A stretch of 64,000 bases of DNA, from contig NZ_WNZY01000019.1 in NCBI RefSeq assembly GCF_009725205.1, positions 32,509 through 96,508 of the forward strand, written 5' to 3'. The position numbers and the translations under genes were made by a program. The notes under the pieces were generated by a model that saw nothing but the letters and a program-made list of their open reading frames with translations, searched no databases and had not been told where the DNA came from. Source of the DNA: Paenibacillus timonensis. Lineage in GTDB: Bacteria; Bacillota; Bacilli; Paenibacillales; Paenibacillaceae. How positions within the stretch are numbered: the stretch's first letter is position 1; each line of letters starts with the position of its first letter. Below, in pieces: positions 32,284 to 40,592 of this stretch.

Positions 32284-33309
32284 GTGGAGGTGAGATGGAT
32301 AGCTTGCGAGCTGCACACGCATACGCAGCACAGCGATGGCGTCCAAACGCTGGAAGAGCTGGCGGCGGGGGCTGTTGAACTGGGCTTCGACGCGATCGCC
32401 CTAACGGACCACAACACGATGTCAGGGCTCGCGGGGAAGGATTCCATCGCTAGCCAATACGGGCTTCTTATCCTGCCCGGCATGGAGTGGACGACGTTTT
32501 ACGGGCATATGGTCACGCTTGGGTTAAGCGAATACGCGGATTGGCGAAGTGCGGACCCAAGCCAGATCGCAGACGGCATTCAGGCAGTGCACCGCCTTGG
32601 CGGCATTGCGGGGTTGGCCCATCCGTTCCGGATCGGAAGTCCGGCATGTACGGGATGTTATTGGGAATATGAGCTGAGGGATTGGTCCGTCGTCGATTAT
32701 ATCGAAGTCTGGTCCGGCACGTTCGCTTCTATCCGCACCAATAACCGACGAGCTTTTGCCCTTTGGACCGACAAGCTGAATGAGGGATTTCGGATCTCCG
32801 CAACTTCGGGTCGAGATTGGCATGCGCAGATGAAAACAGAAGAACCTCTGTCAGTCACGTATCTTGGTATCCCAGACGGCGAGCAGCTGTCGGAGGCATT
32901 GCTGGTTAACTCCCTGCGGGAGGGGAGAGCTACCGTTACGGTCGGACCTCTGTTGAACCTTGCGATATTTGCCGAGGGCCATAAGTTCGAGTTAGGCTCC
33001 GTGGTCTCCTCACCGTTGCAAGTGGAGGATCAGCGAGAGTTGCAAGCTAGTGTAACCATCGATTTTACAGTGAGATCGGGATTATGGTTCTTATCCGATC
33101 AAACCATCAAGCTAATTCTCTGCTCCGACCAGGGGCAGGAAATGGATATAGAGGTCACGTGGAGCAAAAACAACGCGAATGAGCCGGTTTGTCTATCCGG
33201 TTTGCCGCTTTCACCCGGGCCCCGAAAATGGCTGCGGGCTGAGCTTTGGGGCATCGTGCAAGGGGCTCTTGCAATCATCGCTTTTACCAACCCGGTTTAT
33301 TTCGATTAA
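32284..33309 (+). CDS. PHP-domain (CehA/McbA-type) metallohydrolase
   Basis: A 341-residue protein from a GTG at 32284 with AAAGGAG upstream. Metal-binding PHP motifs are ELHTHTQHSDG (H-x-H), IALTDHNTMSGL (D-H), LPGMEWTTFYGH (E and H), LAHPF and SATSGRDWH (D-x-H). PHP proteins hydrolyse phosphomono- or phosphodiesters with a trinuclear metal site. The last 110 residues form an extra beta domain (LNLAIFAEGHKFELGSV ...). It lies in an operon with a GDPD-like gene and an ABC transporter, which suggests hydrolysis of an imported organic phosphodiester. Confidence 0.85.
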   Translation: MEVRWIACELHTHTQHSDGVQTLEELAAGAVELGFDAIALTDHNTMSGLAGKDSIASQYGLLILPGMEWTTFYGHMVTLGLSEYADWRSADPSQIADGIQAVHRLGGIAGLAHPFRIGSPACTGCYWEYELRDWSVVDYIEVWSGTFASIRTNNRRAFALWTDKLNEGFRISATSGRDWHAQMKTEEPLSVTYLGIPDGEQLSEALLVNSLREGRATVTVGPLLNLAIFAEGHKFELGSVVSSPLQVEDQRELQASVTIDFTVRSGLWFLSDQTIKLILCSDQGQEMDIEVTWSKNNANEPVCLSGLPLSPGPRKWLRAELWGIVQGALAIIAFTNPVYFD

Positions 33310-33325
33310 GGAGGTACTTCATGGC

Positions 33326-34075
33326 ATGAAGCAATTTCCGTTAGTAACGGCCCATACCGGCTGCATGGGACATCCTGATCACTCCCTCGCCTCATTCCGG
33401 GCAGCACTGGCAATCGGGGCAGACGTTTACGAGGATGACATTCGAGTTACTCGCGACGGAGGACTTGTCTTGGCACACGATGACGAAGTGGCATTGGCGG
33501 AGGGGCGCACCGGAAGGTTATCGGACATGACGTTGGCGGAGTTGGATGAACAATCGGTCGAAGATCGGCTTCCGCTAGCCTCGGTTCTTCGGTGGATTAA
33601 GGAAACCGGCAAAACAATGAACCTTGACATCAAATCCGCTGCTTGTCTAGAACCTTTAGCAGAGATGCTGACCAGAATGGAGATGGCTGATCAAGCTTTC
33701 TTTAGCGGATGCGAGTACCCCGTCGCACTAGAGGCCGATCGCAGAGCTCGGCAATTCCGAAAGCTGCTGAACGTGAACATCGACAGTTTCCTGACAACCC
33801 CTTATGCCGAAGCCGTTGATCGAGCTTGTAATGAGGGACGTGCGGCCAGATGTTTCGGTTTAAATGTCCCGTATCAATTGATTCGGCCTGAGTTCATGGA
33901 TGCAGCGAAACGAGCAGGTCTAGCCGTATTTGTTTGGACCGTTTCGGATCCATCTGAAATGCGGCGAATGGCCAGCATGGGTGTGGATTCGATCACGACC
34001 CGTGACGTTGCTGCGCTTCTAGCGGTGAAAGCTGAAACGTTAAACAAAGAAGGGAGATCGTACGTTGACGAATAA
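33326..34075 (+). CDS. Glycerophosphodiester phosphodiesterase family protein (divergent)
   Basis: 249 residues from ATG 33326 (MKQFPLVTAHTGCMGHPDHSLASF), with AAGGAGG 11 bases upstream; the frame is open further upstream, but that part overlaps the PHP gene. The GDPD barrel is clear: ADVYEDDIRVTRDGGLVLAHDDEVALAEG, MTLAELDEQ, MNLDIKS, FVWTVSDPSEMRRMASMGVDSITTRD. The usual HRG....PENT motif reads HTG....PDHS here: the general acid-base His is kept and the metal-binding Glu is conservatively Asp. It may act on an unusual diester. It overlaps the LacI gene by 11 bases. Confidence 0.85.
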   Translation: MKQFPLVTAHTGCMGHPDHSLASFRAALAIGADVYEDDIRVTRDGGLVLAHDDEVALAEGRTGRLSDMTLAELDEQSVEDRLPLASVLRWIKETGKTMNLDIKSAACLEPLAEMLTRMEMADQAFFSGCEYPVALEADRRARQFRKLLNVNIDSFLTTPYAEAVDRACNEGRAARCFGLNVPYQLIRPEFMDAAKRAGLAVFVWTVSDPSEMRRMASMGVDSITTRDVAALLAVKAETLNKEGRSYVDE

Positions 34076-35099
34076 GCCGAACCATGGCCTTCGGGAGTTA
34101 GCTCAGTTGGCCGGGGTGTCCAAATCCACGGCTTCCCGAGTCATTTCCGGAAATGGGTATGCCAGCCCTGAGGTGAAGGAACGCGTCCTGCAAGCAGCGG
34201 AAACACTCCGTTACAAGCCGAATGCCGTTGCGCGAGCTATGGTAACCAAACGAACGAACAACCTTGGCGTAATCGTGTTTCGAGAGCAGCCGCCCATTGT
34301 CTCCCATCCGCTTTACGGCAAGATAATTGATGAAATCCTTGTGGCATCCGAAGCTCGGGGGTATTCTGTCTTCTTGAAAACGGATCGGGAAATGAGCTTA
34401 CGTTCTACGGATTTTTTGCTGGAACAGCGGGTAGACGGATTGATTCTGGTCAGCCGACTTCAGAAGAACGTGATTGATTATGTCAAAAAATTCAATCTTC
34501 CTTATCTAATGGTCAACGGCTCGACCGATGACCCCGAAGTCATCCATTTGGTCAGCAATGATGAAACCGGGGGAGGCCGAGCGGCCGATTATTTGCACGG
34601 GCAGGGCCATCGAAAATTTTTCGTTATTGCCGGTCCGATCGAGCATCGCAGCCATTCGCTGCGCTTGGCGGGGTTCACCCGCCGCCTGGAACAACTCGGT
34701 ATCTCCACGCAATCGAGTGCCGTGAAGATTGTTCCATCTCCGGAGTCCAACTTTGCTTACGGAATCAAGCTAATGGAAGAGCACTATCAGGTTTTCATAG
34801 ATCAAGGTTATACCGCCTTGTTTACGACTAACGACATGCTGGCGCTGGGGGCGATGAAGCTGTTGTTGGATCGCGGGGTCCGCATTCCGCAGGAGGTGGC
34901 GGTGATGGGTTATGACGACATTGAGCTCGGCAGTATGTATACGCCGTCCCTGTCCACGGTCAGCGTAGATGCAACAGGCATCGGAAGGGACGCGGTGGAG
35001 CTGCTCGACAAGCTGATTCGAGGTGTAACGGATTTGCCGAAACTGGTGGAATACAACAGCCATGTCGTCATCCGCCAATCAACAGAAGGAAAGGAGTGA
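34065..35099 (+). CDS. LacI family transcriptional regulator
   Basis: A 344-residue protein from a TTG at 34065 that overlaps the end of the GDPD-like gene. The N-terminal LacI HTH is GLRELAQLAGVSKSTASRVISGNGYASPEVKERVLQAAETLRYKPNAVARAM, with hinge helix. The periplasmic-binding-like effector domain follows (TNNLGVIVFREQP ... VDGLILVSR ... LVSNDETGGGRAADYLHGQGH ... AVMGYDDIELGSMYTPSLSTVSVD). It sits in the middle of the transporter operon and probably represses it; the inverted repeat at 31754 is a candidate site. Confidence 0.94.
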   Translation: MTNKPNHGLRELAQLAGVSKSTASRVISGNGYASPEVKERVLQAAETLRYKPNAVARAMVTKRTNNLGVIVFREQPPIVSHPLYGKIIDEILVASEARGYSVFLKTDREMSLRSTDFLLEQRVDGLILVSRLQKNVIDYVKKFNLPYLMVNGSTDDPEVIHLVSNDETGGGRAADYLHGQGHRKFFVIAGPIEHRSHSLRLAGFTRRLEQLGISTQSSAVKIVPSPESNFAYGIKLMEEHYQVFIDQGYTALFTTNDMLALGAMKLLLDRGVRIPQEVAVMGYDDIELGSMYTPSLSTVSVDATGIGRDAVELLDKLIRGVTDLPKLVEYNSHVVIRQSTEGKE

Positions 35100-35104
35100 G
35101 TTAA

Positions 35105-35929
35105 ATGCTTTGGTACTGGAAAAAAGTCGGGGCAAAGAGAATCATCGAATTTGTGCTGCTAACGGTTTTTGCGATATTTTTTGCCGGGCCGCTTTTGAAT
35201 TTGCTGGTGCTCGCGTTCAGTGAGAAATGGAACTACCCGGACGTGCTGCCGGAAGCCTGGGGCTTCAAGTGGTGGAACTTCGTCCTGGCTAAGGATGATA
35301 TCGTCTCATCGATCTCGTTGTCGTTCTTCATCGCGGCCATCGTGACGGCCTTATCGATCGTCATCTGCATACCCGCAGCTTACGCATTTGCAAGAATTCA
35401 GTTTCCGCTAAAGCGAATGTTCCTGTTCTCGTTCCTGCTGACGCATGCGTTCCCGAAGATGGGACTGTATGTCTCGATTGCGGTATTGTTCTACCGGATC
35501 GGTTTAATGAACACCTTGCTGGGGGTTGTCTTGATTCACATGATCAACGTGCTGATGTTTATGACCTGGATTCCGACGGCATCCTTCCGCAATGTGCATC
35601 GGGCCCAGGAGGAATCGGCACGGGATGTCGGAGCCAGTCCGTTCCGGGTGTTCCGCAGCATCACGCTGCCGATGGCGATGCCAGGGATTATGGTCGCTTC
35701 GGTCTTTACGTTTCTGAATTCGTTGGATGAAGCACAAGGGACGTTTCTCGTCGGTATTCCCGATTTCAAGACGATGCCCATCGTCATGTATTCCATTATC
35801 TCGGACTTTCCGAGCAGCGCGGGTGCGGTATTCTCCATCATCCTGACCTTGCCAACGATCCTCTTGCTGCTTGCCGCGCAGCGGTTGGTCAGCGCCGATG
35901 TGCTGGCAAGCGGATTCCAAACGAAATAA
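35105..35929 (+). CDS. ABC transporter permease (PotC-like)
   Basis: A 274-residue inner-membrane protein with about six spans (IIEFVLLTVFAIFFAGPLLNLLVLAF at the N-terminus), starting 5 bases after the LacI stop with AAGGAG in the preceding coding end. The EAA loop is EESARDVGASPFRVFRSITLPMAMPG. It belongs to the spermidine/putrescine/iron-type permease family and pairs with the permease at 38200. Its own ATPase and binding protein follow, so this is a complete importer. Confidence 0.93.
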   Translation: MLWYWKKVGAKRIIEFVLLTVFAIFFAGPLLNLLVLAFSEKWNYPDVLPEAWGFKWWNFVLAKDDIVSSISLSFFIAAIVTALSIVICIPAAYAFARIQFPLKRMFLFSFLLTHAFPKMGLYVSIAVLFYRIGLMNTLLGVVLIHMINVLMFMTWIPTASFRNVHRAQEESARDVGASPFRVFRSITLPMAMPGIMVASVFTFLNSLDEAQGTFLVGIPDFKTMPIVMYSIISDFPSSAGAVFSIILTLPTILLLLAAQRLVSADVLASGFQTK

Positions 35930-35961
35930 GCCGACCATGGGAGAAAGGGGCAGTAACTAAC

Positions 35962-37002
35962 ATGATATTAGCGGTACGTAATTTGACGAAACGCTACAAG
36001 ACAGGAGACGGGGTCAGCGATATCAATTTAACGGTGGAACAAGGCGAGTTGGTGACGTTGTTAGGTCCCTCGGGATGCGGCAAAACGACGGTGCTGCGCA
36101 GCATTGGCGGTTTTCTCGAGCCGGATTCGGGCGACATTCGGATTGAAGGTCAAAGTGTCATCGGGCTGCCGCCCGAAAAACGTCCGACCTCGATGGTTTT
36201 CCAAAGCTACAACTTATGGTCGCATATGTCCGTTTACGATAACCTAGCTTTCGGCCTGAAGATTCGCAAAGTACCCAAAGCGGAAATTCGCGCAGCGGTC
36301 GCCGATGCGCTCAAGCTGGTCCGTCTCTCGGGGTACGAGAAGAAGTATCCGGCCGAATTATCGGGCGGCCAGCAACAACGCGTCGCCTTGGCCCGGTCCC
36401 TGCTGCTCAAGCCGGCCGTGCTGTTGCTGGACGAGCCTTTCTCGGCGCTGGACGCGAAGCTGCGTCATGAAATGCGCGAGGAGCTTCGCGAAATCCAGAT
36501 GCAAACCGGACTCACGATGGTATTCGTTACGCATGATCAGGAAGAGGCTTTGTCGCTCTCTGACCGGATCGTTGTTATGAATCACGGGCGCATTGAACAG
36601 ATTGCCGGTCCACAACAGATTTATGATGCGCCCGAGTCTTTATATGTAGCCGGTTTTATCGGCAAAATGAACTTTTTGGAGGGGGTGGCGGATGAAGGGA
36701 GCATCCGGATCGGCGCGCTTCGCTTTCCGAACGAGAAGCGGCTCAGCGGTAAAATCACCGCGGCAATCCGACCGGAGGACGTTGTCTTAAGTGAATCGAC
36801 GGAGAAGGGCGAGTTGTTGGAAGGGAAGATTAAGCAGGTGATGGTCCTCGGGCATTACGCTGAGGTCACCGTTGAACTGGCTGGATGGGGGATTCTGCGG
36901 ACGTTTCAGTCCAAGGAAGCCACGCAGCATCTGTTTATCGGGAAAGAAGTTGGCGTACAGATCGTTAAATTGATCGGGTTTCCGACAGGCGAACCCAACT
37001 AA
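35962..37002 (+). CDS. ABC transporter ATP-binding protein (PotA/UgpC-like)
   Basis: A 346-residue ATPase with all nucleotide-site motifs: Walker A GPSGCGKTT (about residues 37-45), Q-loop MVFQSYNLW, signature LSGGQQQRVALARSL, Walker B VLLLDEPFSALD, H-loop VTHDQEEAL. Residues about 240-346 form a TOBE regulatory domain (AAIRPEDVVLSESTEKGELLEGKIKQVMVLGHYAEVTVEL). It couples ATP hydrolysis to the permeases at 35105 and 38200. The operon order permease-ATPase-binding protein-permease is unusual but all genes are tightly spaced. Confidence 0.95.
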   Translation: MILAVRNLTKRYKTGDGVSDINLTVEQGELVTLLGPSGCGKTTVLRSIGGFLEPDSGDIRIEGQSVIGLPPEKRPTSMVFQSYNLWSHMSVYDNLAFGLKIRKVPKAEIRAAVADALKLVRLSGYEKKYPAELSGGQQQRVALARSLLLKPAVLLLDEPFSALDAKLRHEMREELREIQMQTGLTMVFVTHDQEEALSLSDRIVVMNHGRIEQIAGPQQIYDAPESLYVAGFIGKMNFLEGVADEGSIRIGALRFPNEKRLSGKITAAIRPEDVVLSESTEKGELLEGKIKQVMVLGHYAEVTVELAGWGILRTFQSKEATQHLFIGKEVGVQIVKLIGFPTGEPN

Positions 37003-37018
37003 GGGAGGATAAACGAAA

Positions 37019-38203
37019 ATGCGATCCAAAAAACCATGGTTAACCCTATTATCTACTGCGTTATTATCAATGACGCTACTCTCCGCATGTGGCGGTGGCG
37101 GTGCAAATGGAGCGGCGCCGAATGCATCATCGCCAAGTGAATCAACCACGGCTCCGGCTGCGGCCAGCGCGCCCGTCAAGTTTAACTTCTATTTTACGGG
37201 TTCGCAGAACGTCAAAGATCTATGGGATACGCTCGTTCCGATGTTTGAGGAGCAAAACGATCAGGTAGATGTGAATCTGGTTTACATTCCGTCCGGAACT
37301 GGCGCAGAACCAACTTACGACCGCATTCTAGCTGCGAAGCAAGCCGGCAAAGGCTCGGGCGATATCGATTTATACGAGGATGGAATCGGCGTCGTGGCCC
37401 AGGGCACGAAAGATGGGGTATGGAAGCAATTAGAGACGAATGCGATCCCTAACTTGGCCAATGTCAATGCGGACACGATGAAGGACGTGGACAATTACGC
37501 AATTCCTTATCGCTCTTCCGCCGTTGTCTTAGCTTATGACAGTACGAAAGTTACGAATCCGCCGAAAACATTGGACGAATTGCTGGCCTGGATCAAAGCC
37601 AACCCGGGGCAATTCGCTTATAATGACCCGTCCACCGGCGGTTCGGGGAGTTCGTTCGTGCAGACGGTGATCTACAAGGATCTTCCCGAAGAGGATATTC
37701 ACAATTCCGATCCATCGGTAATGGATAAATGGGATCCTGGGTTCCAAACGCTGAAGGAACTTGGCCAATATGTTTACGGCGACGGTATTTACCCCAAGAA
37801 AAACCAGGGCACGCTGGATCTGCTGATGAACGGCGAGGTTTCACTGATTCCGGCATGGTCGGATATGGTACTGCAACAGCTGAATGAAGGGCTGCTTCCC
37901 GATACGGTCAAAATGCAACAAATCACACCTGGCTTTAACGGCGGTCCAACTTATCTGATGGTGAACGGGGAATCGGATAAGCAAGAGGCGATATATCAGT
38001 TCCTGAACTTCGTCCTATCGCCGGAAGCCCAAGCGGTCATCGTTGAGAAAATGAACGGGTTCCCGGGCATCGAACTGGCCAATATGCCGCAAGAAACCCA
38101 AGAGAAATTCAAGGGCGTTGCCGAAGGCTTCCGCACCTTTAACATCGGGGATTTAGGTACAGAAATCAACAAACGCTGGCAGAGCGACGTTGCTGCGCAA
38201 TGA
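37019..38203 (+). CDS. ABC transporter extracellular solute-binding lipoprotein
   Basis: A 394-residue protein with signal peptide and lipobox LLSAC (MTLLSACGGGGANGAAP), then a low-complexity Ala/Ser/Pro linker. The mature part is a family-1/PotD-AfuA-like binding protein (VKFNFYFTGSQNVKDLWDTLVPMFEEQNDQVDVNLVYIPSG; NYAIPYRSSAVVLAYDS; EAIYQFLNFVLSPEAQAVIVEKMNGFPGI). Its last codon overlaps the next permease (ATGA). Ligand unknown; context with PHP and GDPD enzymes points to an organic phosphodiester or phosphonate. Confidence 0.93.
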   Translation: MRSKKPWLTLLSTALLSMTLLSACGGGGANGAAPNASSPSESTTAPAAASAPVKFNFYFTGSQNVKDLWDTLVPMFEEQNDQVDVNLVYIPSGTGAEPTYDRILAAKQAGKGSGDIDLYEDGIGVVAQGTKDGVWKQLETNAIPNLANVNADTMKDVDNYAIPYRSSAVVLAYDSTKVTNPPKTLDELLAWIKANPGQFAYNDPSTGGSGSSFVQTVIYKDLPEEDIHNSDPSVMDKWDPGFQTLKELGQYVYGDGIYPKKNQGTLDLLMNGEVSLIPAWSDMVLQQLNEGLLPDTVKMQQITPGFNGGPTYLMVNGESDKQEAIYQFLNFVLSPEAQAVIVEKMNGFPGIELANMPQETQEKFKGVAEGFRTFNIGDLGTEINKRWQSDVAAQ

Positions 38204-39039
38204 GTAAGGAGTGGAAACAAGCGTTGGCGGGGTTGGCGATGGTCCTCCCCTCCTTCGCGATTTTATTGGTCGTCGTCATTATTCCGATCCTTCAATCCCT
38301 GATGTTAAGCCTCACCAACGAGACGGGTGGATATGACCTGAGCCGATACTACGTTTTGTTTACCGATAAGGGGATGCGGGCGAACATCCTGTTTACGCTT
38401 CGTATAACCGTAATCACCTGCGCGTTGGTGCTGCTGATCAGCTATAGCTTGGCGGTATACATGCGCTTCAATCAAGGATCGATCGTCGAGTTGATCCGGA
38501 AAACCTATATGATCCCTTTATTCATCCCAGGGGTCATCGCCACCTACGGATTAATCAATCTTCTCGGCAACCATGGGTGGCTGGCACGGCTGTTAGAGCA
38601 TATCGGAGTCACGCTGCCGCGTATCATTTTCGATGAGAAAGGGATCATTATCGCGAATCTCTGGTTCAACATTCCGTTTACAACGATGCTGCTCAGCTCC
38701 GCGTTGGCCGGGATTCCTTCGTCGGTCATCGAAAGCGCCAAAGATGTGGGGGCAGGGAGGTTCAGGCTGTTTGCGCGGTTTATTTTCCCTCTGTCGTATA
38801 AAACGTTCCTGGTTGCCCTCACCTTTGTATTCATGGGAGTGATCGGCTCGTTTACGGCTCCGTTCCTGCTGGGCGCCAACTCCCCGCAAATGCTGGGGGT
38901 CTCGATGCAGCAGGTGTTCAGCGTCTTCCAGGAACGCGAGCAAGCGGCGGCGATGGCTTTTTTCACTTTCCTGCTTTGTTCGGTACTTGGGGCATTTTAC
39001 ATTCGCTCCATGGCCAAGGAAGAAAACGTCAAAATGTAA
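38200..39039 (+). CDS. ABC transporter permease (PotB-like)
   Basis: A 279-residue membrane protein whose ATG overlaps the TGA of the binding-protein gene. About six spans begin at QALAGLAMVLPSFAILLVVVIIPILQSLML. The EAA loop is IESAKDVGAGRFRLFARFIFPLS. It completes the importer with the permease at 35105. It is the last gene of the operon and is followed by a strong terminator. Confidence 0.93.
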   Translation: MSKEWKQALAGLAMVLPSFAILLVVVIIPILQSLMLSLTNETGGYDLSRYYVLFTDKGMRANILFTLRITVITCALVLLISYSLAVYMRFNQGSIVELIRKTYMIPLFIPGVIATYGLINLLGNHGWLARLLEHIGVTLPRIIFDEKGIIIANLWFNIPFTTMLLSSALAGIPSSVIESAKDVGAGRFRLFARFIFPLSYKTFLVALTFVFMGVIGSFTAPFLLGANSPQMLGVSMQQVFSVFQEREQAAAMAFFTFLLCSVLGAFYIRSMAKEENVKM

Positions 39040-39051
39040 TGATCTTCTGCG

Positions 39052-39079
39052 TAACCCCGGCGAACGGGGTTATTTTTTT
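39052..39079 (+). terminator. Terminator of phosphodiester-type operon
   Basis: TAACCCCG (39052-39059) pairs with CGGGGTTA (39065-39072) over a GCGAA loop, followed by seven T residues. Confidence 0.93.
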
Positions 39080-39158
39080 ATAGTCAACATTTCCATTGTT
39101 TGGGGAATCGGGTTCGATTAAAGTATAATAATACCTAAATACATGAAGCTGGAAGGGG

Positions 39159-40433
39159 ATGGCCGTGAATAACGCAGACAGGTCAAATCAATCCGTACCA
39201 AAGGAATCGTGGAGAAGGAATATTGTTCTCTTCTTGAGCAGTCAAACCATTTCGTTGTTTGGTTCTTCGCTCGTGCAATATGCAATCATGTGGTACATCA
39301 CGTTAAATACCAAATCAGGGATCATGATGACCCTATACATTCTATGCGGTTTCATCCCGACGTTTCTATTATCTCCTGTGGCGGGCGTCTGGGCAGATCG
39401 CTACAACCGGAAGGTGTTGATCATGCTGGCGGATGGCATGATTGCAATGTCCACGCTGGTGATGGCAATCCTGTTCTTGATGGGCTACAAAGAGGCATGG
39501 TTGTTGTTCGCGATCGCTGCAATCCGGGCGCTTGGTTCGGGCGTGCAGACACCGGCAGTTGGGGCGATTTTGCCGCAGATCGTACCTACTGACCGGTTGA
39601 CCAAGGTGAACGGGATCAACGGAAGCATCCAGGCGGTCATTATGTTTGTGTCCCCGATCGTTAGTGCCGCGCTCCTTACCGTAGCGACAATCGAAGCAAT
39701 CTTCTTCATCGATGTGGTTACGGCGGCGATTGCGATACTGACGTTGCTTCTTTATTTTCGAATACCGTCTCATCCCAAAGCCTCCGATCAACCGCCGACC
39801 AGTTACTTCAACGATCTTAAAGAGGGACTGGCTTACATAGGTCGACAAGCTTATCTGAAATCCTTCTTTAAGTTTATGGCAATCTTTTTTATTCTGATGG
39901 CCCCAGCCGCCTTTTTAACCCCGCTTCAGGTTACTCGGAGCTTTGGCGATGAGGTTTGGCGGCTCACGGCGATCGAAATCGCCTTCTCCGTGGGGATGAT
40001 GGCTGGAGGGGGGCTGATCGCGGCATGGGGAGGCTTTCGGAACAAAGTCCACACCATGACCTTAGCTACCGTTCTCATGGGCTTGTGCACCTTCTTGCTA
40101 GGCATCGTTCCTGTCTTCTGGGTCTACTTGGCGTTTATGGCTTTGTTCGGCGTGGCGATGCCGGCTTTTAATACCCCAACGATGACAATGATTCAGGAGA
40201 AAGTCGATGAAAACTATATGGGCAGAATCTTTGGCGTATTCAGCATGATCTCCACTTCCATGATGCCGATAGGGATGTTGATCTTCGGCCCAATCGCCGA
40301 TGGGGTCGCGATCGAATGGCTGTTAATCGGTACAGGACTTCTAATCCTGTTCCTATCGATCTTTCTCGGACGTAACCAACCGCTGCTAGAGGCTGGCAAA
40401 CCGGCAGCCCAGGAACCTACCGCTTCCTCATGA
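39159..40433 (+). CDS. MFS transporter (macrolide-efflux-like family)
   Basis: 424 residues if read from ATG 39159; a GTG at 39165 has better spacing from GGAAGGGG and may be the real start. Twelve predicted spans; the loop between spans 2 and 3 reads PVAGVWADRYNRKVLIMLADG, the MFS D-R-x-x-R motif A. The sequence LFGSSLVQYAIMWYITLNTKSGIMM at the start is typical of the MefA/drug-efflux branch. It probably exports a hydrophobic drug. A TATAAT at 39124-39129 may serve as its -10. It stands alone between two terminators. Confidence 0.9.
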   Translation: MAVNNADRSNQSVPKESWRRNIVLFLSSQTISLFGSSLVQYAIMWYITLNTKSGIMMTLYILCGFIPTFLLSPVAGVWADRYNRKVLIMLADGMIAMSTLVMAILFLMGYKEAWLLFAIAAIRALGSGVQTPAVGAILPQIVPTDRLTKVNGINGSIQAVIMFVSPIVSAALLTVATIEAIFFIDVVTAAIAILTLLLYFRIPSHPKASDQPPTSYFNDLKEGLAYIGRQAYLKSFFKFMAIFFILMAPAAFLTPLQVTRSFGDEVWRLTAIEIAFSVGMMAGGGLIAAWGGFRNKVHTMTLATVLMGLCTFLLGIVPVFWVYLAFMALFGVAMPAFNTPTMTMIQEKVDENYMGRIFGVFSMISTSMMPIGMLIFGPIADGVAIEWLLIGTGLLILFLSIFLGRNQPLLEAGKPAAQEPTASS

Positions 40434-40434
40434 T

Positions 40435-40465
40435 AAAAGCAGGCCCGTAAGGGGCCTGCTTTTTT
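40435..40465 (+). terminator. Terminator after MFS gene
   Basis: AAAAGCAGGCCC (40435-40446) and GGGCCTGCTTTT (40452-40463) form a perfect 12-bp stem with a GTAAG loop. Confidence 0.95.
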
Positions 40466-40592
40466 GATTTAGAGTTTGCAATAAGCAAATAGGATCTTGG
40501 TGATGAAGTCGAAATATGGGGAATAAACCGGATTTTCGGCGGGCAACATGTAACCACAAAGGCGTTCAGGACCTAGGAAAGCAGGGGAATAA

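Noticed and set aside
33179..33325. Upstream extension of the GDPD-like protein
   Set aside because: It overlaps the PHP gene in another frame and has no ribosome site; MKQFPL at 33326 matches the start of the barrel.
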